9,553 nucleotides of DNA from Candidatus Poribacteria bacterium. Lineage in GTDB: Bacteria; Poribacteria; WGA-4E; WGA-3G. The stretch covers positions 1 through 9,553 of the forward strand of contig VXZL01000199.1 of the NCBI GenBank assembly GCA_009845505.1, read 5' to 3'. Of this stretch, positions 1 to 5,167 are shown in pieces. Within the stretch, counting starts at the first letter, position 1. The number at the start of each line of letters is the position of its first letter. The notes beneath the pieces were generated by a model. It had not been told where the DNA came from. It saw only the letters and a program-made list of their open reading frames with translations, and made no database searches. Made by a program: the position numbers and the translations under genes.

Positions 1-371
1 TTGTGAGTGGCATCGGTATCATGAATATATGTCTTGTTTCTGTCGGTGAAAGGACACGAGAGATAGGCGTGCGGAAATCAATCGGCGCGAGACAGATTGA
101 TATTTTCTATCAATTCTTGACGGAAGCGATATGTCTCTGCTTGTGTGGGGGTACACTCGGGGTTGTAGGCGTTTGGTTAGCAGCGTGTGGCATGGCGCGG
201 CTTGCTGTGCGTATTATGCCGATTGTGCCAGAATGGCCCGTTGTCCTTTCCTTACCTTGGATATTGGTTTCTGTTATTTTTTCCGTTTTTATGGGAGTGA
301 GTTTCGGGATATATCCTGCGTTACAAGCATCAAAACTTTCACCTATTGATGCTCTGAGGATGGAGACATAA
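1..371 (+). CDS. ABC transporter permease, MacB/FtsX family (C-terminal fragment)
   Basis: This is the C-terminal part of an FtsX-like permease of the MacB/LolC type, which works with an ATPase to move substrates or drive mechanotransmission across the inner membrane. The frame is open at the left edge, so the GTG at position 3 is probably an internal codon. The visible 122 residues begin with GIGIMN and then TREIGVRKSIGA, the signature after the periplasmic core domain of MacB-type permeases. Two hydrophobic segments follow (about residues 40-66 and 78-106), and the chain ends with the typical PALQASKLSPIDALRMET. The stop lies just 5 bases before the STT3 start, so the two genes are probably co-transcribed. 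The substrate cannot be inferred because the periplasmic domain and the ATPase are outside the window. Family assignment is firm; a specific name is not justified. Confidence 0.9.
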   Translation, partial: VSGIGIMNICLVSVGERTREIGVRKSIGARQIDIFYQFLTEAICLCLCGGTLGVVGVWLAACGMARLAVRIMPIVPEWPVVLSLPWILVSVIFSVFMGVSFGIYPALQASKLSPIDALRMET

Positions 372-376
372 AGTCA

Positions 377-1198
377 ATGATGAATACTTTACAGAAACTC
401 TCACGTTTGAGTCCTTGGTTACTTTTGTGTCTTATTTTATTCCTTGCCTTCTGGATCCGTATTCAAGGTGTAGCGTCTATACCTGATGGGCAGTTTACCG
501 GAAACGATCCCTATCTGTTTTACTGGCAAGCACAGATTGTCGCTGAACACGGTAAACTGCCTGTGAGGGATATGCATCGCTGGCTTCCCTATGGTAGAGA
601 CTTGGGACAGAGTCTTAATGCCTATTCTTACGCTATCGCTTACACACACAAAGTGATAACACTCTTTTTTCCCAATATCTCAGTCTACCAAGTGGCGTTA
701 TTTTCCCCGGCTGTTTGTTTCATGCTAGGGTTGGGAGTGCTTTGCCTTTTCTTTTACCGGACCTTTGGACTACTCTTTTCGAGCATTGTTGGCTTACTTT
801 TAGCCACTCTCCCCGGTGTCGTTGAGCGCAGTGCCGCCGGATTCAGTGACAGAGACAGTTGGTGTCTGATGCTTGGTATTTTCGCTATCACGGGTTATCT
901 TGCCGCTCTGCAAGCACAAAACCCGCGTAGCAGGCTTTTGTGGACGCTCGCGAGTGGCTTTACTGTATTTCTCGGTGGTATTAGTTGGGAAGGCTTCTGT
1001 ATTTTCTTTAGCATTATCCTTTGCATAGAGTTCTGGAGATTTCTCACAGATGAAAAGGAAGAAAGGCTCCGGTTATACTTCTCTGGGTGTGTACTTTCGT
1101 GCCTCCCCTCTATCTTGCGTCGCCTGTTTATCGGAATGGAGAAGGTTTTGCAACCCATCTATTTGCGTTTGTGTTGGTGCCGCCTCTCATCCTATTAG
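377..1198 (+). CDS. STT3-family oligosaccharyltransferase, N-terminal fragment (frameshifted)
   Basis: STT3/AglB/PglB proteins are integral-membrane enzymes that transfer glycan from a lipid carrier to asparagine in secreted proteins. This ORF carries the N-terminal half: a first membrane helix (residues 14-28), then the external loop with GNDPYLFYW (Asp44 matches the first catalytic aspartate) and further hydrophobic helices. RSAAGFSDRDSW follows, with Asp158 and Asp160 as the DXD-type metal and lipid-phosphate motif seen in archaeal AglB. Homology-like sequence runs to about residue 234 (LRLY). The last ~40 residues (FSGCVL onward) look like out-of-frame readthrough, because the expected continuation is in another frame, in the ORF at 1087-2415. 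Joined, the two give about 679 residues, a normal STT3 length. ATG 377 is immediately followed by a second ATG at 380; GGAG at 362-365 is a rather distant ribosome site. The break may be real decay or an assembly error. Confidence 0.8.
   Translation: MMNTLQKLSRLSPWLLLCLILFLAFWIRIQGVASIPDGQFTGNDPYLFYWQAQIVAEHGKLPVRDMHRWLPYGRDLGQSLNAYSYAIAYTHKVITLFFPNISVYQVALFSPAVCFMLGLGVLCLFFYRTFGLLFSSIVGLLLATLPGVVERSAAGFSDRDSWCLMLGIFAITGYLAALQAQNPRSRLLWTLASGFTVFLGGISWEGFCIFFSIILCIEFWRFLTDEKEERLRLYFSGCVLSCLPSILRRLFIGMEKVLQPIYLRLCWCRLSSY
1054..1086 (+). other. Frameshift junction within the STT3-family gene
   Basis: The frame must change from codons starting at 377 (mod 3 = 2) to those of the downstream half (mod 3 = 1), equivalent to loss of one base or gain of two. 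The new frame has a TGA at 1051-1053, so the shift lies after it. The hydrophobic LLWVCTFVPPLYLAS segment in the new frame starts at about 1078-1084, so the shift must lie before that. An A-rich run (GAAAAGGAAGAAAGG) begins the interval and is a plausible indel site. I see no canonical X-XXY-YYZ slippery heptamer in the correct phase, so programmed frameshifting is not supported. Confidence 0.7.
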
Positions 1199-2415
1199 GG
1201 ATTCGCGTTCTTCGGCATGTTTTAATCACTAAATCCACGTTTGCAGCCAAATTTCAACCACATGCCAGAAATCTTTCCTTTGGGTTGACGCTTGCAAGCC
1301 TTATCCTCGCTTTTGGATATGTTTGGAGTCAGTTCCACACTTTCGCAAGTACACCTGTCCCTCTGGGGCAAAACCAACTGATGCAAACCGTGGGCGAACT
1401 CAACGTGCCAGACTACAGATATTGGGTATTTCGGTATGGGAGCCTCTTTTTCTTAGCGAGTCTAGGGTTCATGAGTATAAGTATTCGCCTCTGGAAGAAC
1501 AGTGGCACAGTATTAGCAATTTTCATATTTTTCTTCATGCTCACCACTTTTTTTCGAGGACAGCTTGAGACGCTTTTAGGCACGACGGGGTGTCACATCT
1601 TCTTTTTTCTCTCCCTTGGATGCATATTTTTGATGATTCTCTTCATTGCCTGGCGGCGACACAAAGCATCGAATCATGAACTTGTCTATGTTGCGATGGG
1701 TCTTTGGTTTCTTTTTTGGGTAGTCCTGTCGCGTGATATGAAGCGTTACGACTTCTTTATTGGGCTTCCAGTCGCATTCTTTACGACTGAGTTGATATGC
1801 CGTATTGGATCATCTATAGCTGAAAAACTCAAGAACTCGACATTTCTGAGCATGGACTTTAGAGAATCACTGCCGCTGCATGTCATAAAAGTCGGTGTTG
1901 TTATCGTTATCCTTGCTGCCCTCATGTATTGGAAACCCACTGGAGAGTACGCGAAACGCGCAACTTTAGCTGCAACACGAATGCGCCAAGCCAGTCCCGG
2001 GAACACACCGGTCACAAAAGCATTTACATGGATGAAAGCAGAACTACCGGATACTTCAATTGTTGCTGCAAACTGGAACTACGGCAGTCAACTTAACGTT
2101 CTCGGCGGAGTCAAAACCATTATTGACCAAGATCATTACATACAGCATTGGATCTATCTATACAACGAATATGTCCGTAATGCCACTGATGCGCGAGCGG
2201 CGTTAGAATTTCTGAAAACCCACGGTGCGACACATCTTATGTTGACCCGAAAACAACCGCCGGAAGTTTACCTAAAAAGCGAGTTGCGTGACACATTTGT
2301 TCCTGTCTATCCCATAGATAATTTTGCAGAAGCCGAAGTTAAAGTATGGCAGATTCACTATCCCCCGGAGATCCGGCCGAATCCGAAATATCTCGCAACA
2401 GCACCAGATGAATAA
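1087..2415 (+). CDS. STT3-family oligosaccharyltransferase, C-terminal fragment (frameshifted)
   Basis: This is the second half of the split gene. The GTG at 1087 is only the first start-like codon; the biological reading should enter from the upstream frame. It encodes many hydrophobic helices. TVGE (1387-1398), followed by a W-x3-YG pattern, fits the external-loop TIXE/SVSE glutamate motif of STT3. SRDMKRYDFFIGLPVA resembles the conserved arginine-containing loop before the last membrane helix, which lies around residues 267-282 of this fragment. A soluble C-terminal domain of about 160 residues follows. The sequon-binding WWDYG motif is represented by NWNYG (2071-2085), so the first Trp and the Asp are both replaced by Asn. 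Downstream GGVKTIIDQDHYIQHW and LKTHGATHLML fit the rest of an STT3 C-terminal domain. The fragment is otherwise free of stops over 442 codons, which argues for a recent break or a sequencing error. Substrate specificity is unknown. Confidence 0.8.
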   Translation: MCTFVPPLYLASPVYRNGEGFATHLFAFVLVPPLILLGIRVLRHVLITKSTFAAKFQPHARNLSFGLTLASLILAFGYVWSQFHTFASTPVPLGQNQLMQTVGELNVPDYRYWVFRYGSLFFLASLGFMSISIRLWKNSGTVLAIFIFFFMLTTFFRGQLETLLGTTGCHIFFFLSLGCIFLMILFIAWRRHKASNHELVYVAMGLWFLFWVVLSRDMKRYDFFIGLPVAFFTTELICRIGSSIAEKLKNSTFLSMDFRESLPLHVIKVGVVIVILAALMYWKPTGEYAKRATLAATRMRQASPGNTPVTKAFTWMKAELPDTSIVAANWNYGSQLNVLGGVKTIIDQDHYIQHWIYLYNEYVRNATDARAALEFLKTHGATHLMLTRKQPPEVYLKSELRDTFVPVYPIDNFAEAEVKVWQIHYPPEIRPNPKYLATAPDE

Positions 2416-2459
2416 ACCCTCGCGGTTGGCTATCCCCACTATGAGCTGGGTACAAACCG

Positions 2460-3065
2460 ATGTTTCGATTTCTTTTCTTTTCACTACTACTGGTATCCAT
2501 CGGCGTGCTGTGTTGGCGAACACCGATTTCTGCACACGATGCTTTTTATCCACACCACCGTGAAGATTTTGAAAACATGACGCGTCGTCGTCAACTCAGA
2601 GGAACCGTTATCCTCAGTACGATAGTCTTCGTTGGTGTTGTAGGTGCGGTTATTTATGTCGCGTTGCGAAAAAGTATCGCCGATGACAAAACAGACCAAA
2701 TAGAGACCAAAACAGTTCAAGAACGCTTGACATACGCTGCAAACAGTGCCGCAAAAGCGGCTCAACATGCCCTCAATGCTAAAAGGAACATCAAGGAAGC
2801 CGCCACGACTGCCCTCACAACTTACGCTGAAGCCTCTGGTGTAACATGGCGACCGCATTCTTATGGATCAGTCACTGCCGAATCCGTGCCATACCACATC
2901 CGATGCAAAATTGGAAACGATGTCGTCACCCTCAGTATCAATGCCAACGTCATCCACTTAAAGGCTGACCATCAGTTTTCTAAGACAGGTTTCAGTTCAG
3001 CAGGGGTATCGAAAGGTGTGAGTGCAACTGCCGTGCTAAAAATTAGAGGTGAGGAAGAGGCATAA
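2460..3065 (+). CDS. Hypothetical exported/membrane protein with Ala-rich helix
   Basis: I do not recognise this 201-residue protein. It begins with a hydrophobic segment (residues 3-18) followed by TPISA/HD, which reads as a possible signal peptide cleaved after Ala25. A second, stronger membrane segment lies at about 48-69, preceded by MTRRRQLRG (positive) and followed by RKS. Residues 86-127 are an Ala-rich, probably helical stretch (AANSAAKAAQHALNAKRN). The C-terminal ~70 residues look like beta strands with little charge and end in acidic EEEA. An alternative start is Met40 (ATG 2577), which would leave one membrane anchor after a positive N-terminus and is topologically attractive; the upstream start (2460) is kept because the N-terminus looks like a coherent signal sequence. 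Neither start has a strong Shine-Dalgarno. It lies 44 bases after the STT3-like gene on the same strand, so co-transcription is likely, but a functional link is unproven. Confidence 0.65.
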   Translation: MFRFLFFSLLLVSIGVLCWRTPISAHDAFYPHHREDFENMTRRRQLRGTVILSTIVFVGVVGAVIYVALRKSIADDKTDQIETKTVQERLTYAANSAAKAAQHALNAKRNIKEAATTALTTYAEASGVTWRPHSYGSVTAESVPYHIRCKIGNDVVTLSINANVIHLKADHQFSKTGFSSAGVSKGVSATAVLKIRGEEEA

Positions 3066-3106
3066 CATCTGAGATAGGAACTGACTGACCTGTTATGCTG
3101 TCAGTC
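3061..3106. repeat. Overlapping inverted repeats at the convergent gene ends
   Basis: Between the convergent ends of the hypothetical gene and larB are two perfect 7-bp inverted repeats that share sequence. CATAACA (3061-3067) pairs with TGTTATG (3091-3097), and GACTGAC (3083-3089) pairs with GTCAGTC (3100-3106). They cannot both form fully. Neither is followed by a T-tract on either strand, so a Rho-independent terminator is not demonstrated, though the position is where a bidirectional terminator would be expected. The second stem overlaps the last codons of larB. Confidence 0.35.
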
Positions 3107-3842
3107 GATTGATGAGTGAAGCACTATAACCGGCACCGAACCCGTTATCAATATTCACAACAGTGACACCAGAAGCGCAGCTATTCAGCATACCCAAGAG
3201 CGCAGCAAGCCCTCCGAAACTCGCGCCATAGCCGATGCTCGTTGGCACTGCGATAACAGGGCAATCCACCAATCCACCAACCACGCTTGGCAGTGCCCCC
3301 TCCATACCTGCAACGACGATAATAACGCGCGCCGTCAAGAGTTTCTCGTGATTGCTCATTAAGCGGTGCAACCCCGCAACGCCGACATCGTAAATCCGCT
3401 CCGGCTGGTTTCCCATGATCTGGACCGTTTCAGCGGCTTCCTCCGCAACAGGTAAGTCGGACGTACCCGCAGAAACAACAAGGATACCTGAAGTGCCTAC
3501 ATCATCGGATTGTGAGACACTGATTGTGCGACCCAGCACGTTATAGCGTGCTGCAGGCGCAATTTCCTTCACAGCTTCATACATATCGGGTGTGGCACGA
3601 GTTGCCAGGAGTGGATGCCCTGCTGCGAGGATACGTTCGCTAATCTGTTTCACGTGTGCCACCGTCTTCCCTTCGCAAAAAATAACTTCTGGAAATCCCG
3701 TCCGAAGTTGACGATGGTGATCGACTTTTGAAAACCCTAAATCTTCAAAGGGAAGCGTGCGGAGAGACTGCAAGGCATCGTCTATAGCAACTTTCCCGTC
3801 CTTAACCTGTTCAAGTAGAGTTTTTAATTTTTCAATTTCCAT
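3093..3842 (-). CDS. larB: Pyridinium-3,5-biscarboxylic acid mononucleotide synthase LarB
   Basis: LarB carboxylates nicotinic acid adenine dinucleotide and releases AMP, giving the biscarboxylate mononucleotide from which LarE and LarC build the nickel-pincer nucleotide cofactor of lactate racemase and related enzymes. It acts in the cytoplasm. The 249-residue protein has the normal family length. It shows the N-terminal helical region, [12 protein letters not shown], then a PurE-like core with [29 protein letters not shown] and [17 protein letters not shown]. Cys222 in NSCASG matches the cysteine that binds the substrate pyridine ring in characterised LarB, and NIDNGFGAG follows. An in-frame TGA sits directly before ATG 3842, so no longer N-terminus is possible from an upstream ATG. 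The Shine-Dalgarno is weak. It follows the YtxH-like gene after 113 bases. No larA, larC or larE is in this window, so the identity is secure but the pathway context is missing. Confidence 0.93.
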   Translation of the reverse strand: MEIEKLKTLLEQVKDGKVAIDDALQSLRTLPFEDLGFSKVDHHRQLRTGFPEVIFCEGKTVAHVKQISERILAAGHPLLATRATPDMYEAVKEIAPAARYNVLGRTISVSQSDDVGTSGILVVSAGTSDLPVAEEAAETVQIMGNQPERIYDVGVAGLHRLMSNHEKLLTARVIIVVAGMEGALPSVVGGLVDCPVIAVPTSIGYGASFGGLAALLGMLNSCASGVTVVNIDNGFGAGYSASLINRLTA

Positions 3843-3887
3843 TCATTTAGCAATAGATAACAATAGAAGTTTTTGCAGTTCGTCCAT
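3843..3887 (-). other. Possible 14-codon leader ORF abutting larB
   Basis: A short ORF reads MDELQKLLLLSIAK and ends in a TGA directly touching the larB ATG, a geometry compatible with translational coupling. It has only a poor, distant AGGG as ribosome site, and includes a run of four leucine codons. With only 14 codons, chance occurrence is likely, so it is a candidate rather than a gene. Confidence 0.15.
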
Positions 3888-3913
3888 TCGACACAGCTGC
3901 CCTGTAACCAGAG

Positions 3914-3934
3914 GAGCGGGCTTAACGCCCGCTC
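3914..3934. repeat. Perfect 8-bp GC-rich hairpin between ytxH-like gene and larB
   Basis: GAGCGGGC (3914-3921), loop TTAAC, GCCCGCTC (3927-3934). The stem extends outward by GAG/CTC (3911-3913 with 3936-3938) around one bulged A. There is no T-run on either strand, so it is not a canonical intrinsic terminator, although it lies just downstream of the YtxH-like stop. It could be a Rho-type or processing hairpin, or a copy of a dispersed palindromic repeat. Confidence 0.55.
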
Positions 3935-3955
3935 ACTCTGCAGTATGAAAAATCT

Positions 3956-4366
3956 TTAGGCTTCCTCGGCAGCCTCTTCTTCGCTTTCCTCTGTGTCATT
4001 GACCCCTGGGATAGAGTTAGCGATTTTCGCACGAACATCGGCGGAGACTTTGCGACCCGCTTCCACAGCACCTTTGACCTGTTCACCTGCTTCCTGGATC
4101 CGCTCTTTACCGCTATCTACGATACCTTGGACGCTCTCTCTGCCCTGTTCCATGAGATGTTGAGCACTTTGCCGTGCGCTCTCAGAGGTTTGATGTGCTA
4201 ACTCAACCGTCCGATTTTTTGCTTCAACGGATTTATCGCGAATTTTCTGGCGGGTCTCCCGACCAGAAGTCGGTGCGTAGAGCAGGCTGATAACAGCACC
4301 TGCCATAAAACCCGTGAAAAAAGCGAAAATCATTCCTAATCCATTGTTCTGTCCATTATTGCTCAT
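3956..4366 (-). CDS. YtxH-like domain membrane protein
   Basis: This is a 136-residue protein of the YtxH-like family, small membrane-anchored proteins of poorly defined function often linked to general stress or envelope maintenance. A single hydrophobic segment (about residues 10-28, FFTGFMAGAVISLLYAP) is followed directly by TSGRETRQKIRDKS, the family signature. Residues 45-115 are a charged, Ala/Gln-rich helix with spaced repeats (SARQSAQHL, ESVQGIVDSGKERIQEAGEQVKGAVEAG), resembling LEA/apolipoprotein-like amphipathic helices. The tail is very acidic (EESEEEAAEEA). The start is set by a clear purine-rich ribosome site, AAGGAAAAGGAA, immediately upstream of ATG 4366. It lies downstream of the DUF948 gene in the same direction, as ytxG-ytxH in Firmicutes, though 169 bases separate them and it may have its own promoter. 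Confidence 0.85.
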   Translation of the reverse strand: MSNNGQNNGLGMIFAFFTGFMAGAVISLLYAPTSGRETRQKIRDKSVEAKNRTVELAHQTSESARQSAQHLMEQGRESVQGIVDSGKERIQEAGEQVKGAVEAGRKVSADVRAKIANSIPGVNDTEESEEEAAEEA

Positions 4367-4408
4367 TTCCTTTTCCTTTCTATGAAATAATTAATTCTGT
4401 TTTGGTGC

Positions 4409-4435
4409 AGTATATAACCCAAAACTTGGCGTTAA
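4409..4435 (-). promoter_or_regulatory. Possible promoter upstream of the YtxH-like gene
   Basis: On the - strand TATACT (4409-4414, 5 of 6 to the -10 consensus) lies 15-16 bases after TTAACG/TTTAAC (4430-4436), a weak -35. It is about 45 bases upstream of the YtxH-like start, in an AT-rich intergenic space of 169 bases that otherwise shows no gene and no convincing terminator. The weak -35 and short spacer keep this tentative. Confidence 0.3.
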
Positions 4436-4535
4436 AGTTTACGAGAATCTGCGCAAAAAGTTTCAATTCCGATGCTCTTTTTTTTACAATTTTTTCATAG
4501 TGCATTGACCGCTATGCAAATCGCGCGCTATTCAA

Positions 4536-5096
4536 CTATCCATCCGCTGCCTCGGACACTGAGGTTTCTCCTTCTTCTGGTTCGGGTGTTCGAGTGGAAG
4601 CAAAACTGTCCCAGCCTGCCTTGATGCCCTGCCACAAACTTATAACATCAGCCAGCGAGACAGCTAACTGATTACGGAAAAAAGTGGCTTGTTCAATCGT
4701 CTGCCCAGAAAAACCACTGACTTTCTGAACCAATTCCTCAAGCTCTTGAATACTTTGATTCAAGGCACCGCTCATCTCTTGGATATTATGCACAGTGGGT
4801 TGAATTTCAGACTCACTAATCCCTTGCAAGGAAGCCGTCAAACCGCTCAGGTTTTGTAGCAACGTTGGTAACTCCTCGTTCACCGTTTGCACAGTCTTGT
4901 CTACGTCAGTTATCAATTCAGCGAGTTCCTGATTGACAATGCTTTCCGTAGAGTTCAAGGTGTTTCGGATGCTATTGAGTGAATTGCGTAGACTTCCAAT
5001 CGCTGCACATAAATAACCCGCAAGAGCCGTAAGAGCGAGCAGCAAAATACCGAGGCTAAATTTCCAAAAAATTGAAGCAATAACACCCCAATCCAT
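4536..5096 (-). CDS. DUF948 (YtxG-like) membrane protein
   Basis: This 186-residue protein has one N-terminal membrane segment (about residues 9-33, KFSLGILLLALTALAGYLC) and then a long helical coiled-coil-like region rich in Asn, Ser, Leu and Glu, with heptad-like spacing (SLRNSLNSIRNTLNSTESIV, later NQSIQELEELVQKVSG). That is the architecture of DUF948/YtxG proteins, which are membrane-anchored with an MCP-like helical bundle. The C-terminus is acidic (EPEEGETS). The start at 5096 is chosen because AAGGAG sits 7 bases upstream of this ATG; a longer reading to ATG 5126 would translate that ribosome site as Tyr-Glu-Gly-Glu and begins with an unlikely MWWATYEGEN. It follows alaS by 71 bases with no evident terminator and precedes the YtxH-like gene. 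Its role is unknown; a structural or stress-related envelope function is inferred from family context only. Confidence 0.8.
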   Translation of the reverse strand: MDWGVIASIFWKFSLGILLLALTALAGYLCAAIGSLRNSLNSIRNTLNSTESIVNQELAELITDVDKTVQTVNEELPTLLQNLSGLTASLQGISESEIQPTVHNIQEMSGALNQSIQELEELVQKVSGFSGQTIEQATFFRNQLAVSLADVISLWQGIKAGWDSFASTRTPEPEEGETSVSEAADG

Positions 5097-5167
5097 ATTT
5101 TCTCCTTCGTACGTAGCCCACCACACCGTTCTTCAGATACCTGCAAAAAGATGCAATGTTTACGGGC

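Noticed and set aside
1054..1086. Programmed -1 frameshift in the STT3-like gene
   Set aside because: No X-XXY-YYZ heptamer occurs in the right phase, and I see no clear downstream stimulatory structure; an indel is simpler.
3757..3948. 63-codon + strand frame over the larB start
   Set aside because: It is antisense to larB and ends in the palindrome; no domain or start signal supports it.
4487..4507. T-rich run (T8 and T6) as an intrinsic terminator
   Set aside because: The T-tract is on the + strand, where no gene ends nearby; on the - strand, where genes are read, it is an A-tract without a GC-rich stem.
5097..5126. Ten-codon N-terminal extension of the DUF948 protein
   Set aside because: It reads through the AAGGAG ribosome site of the better start at 5096, and it puts an unnatural polar segment before the membrane anchor.
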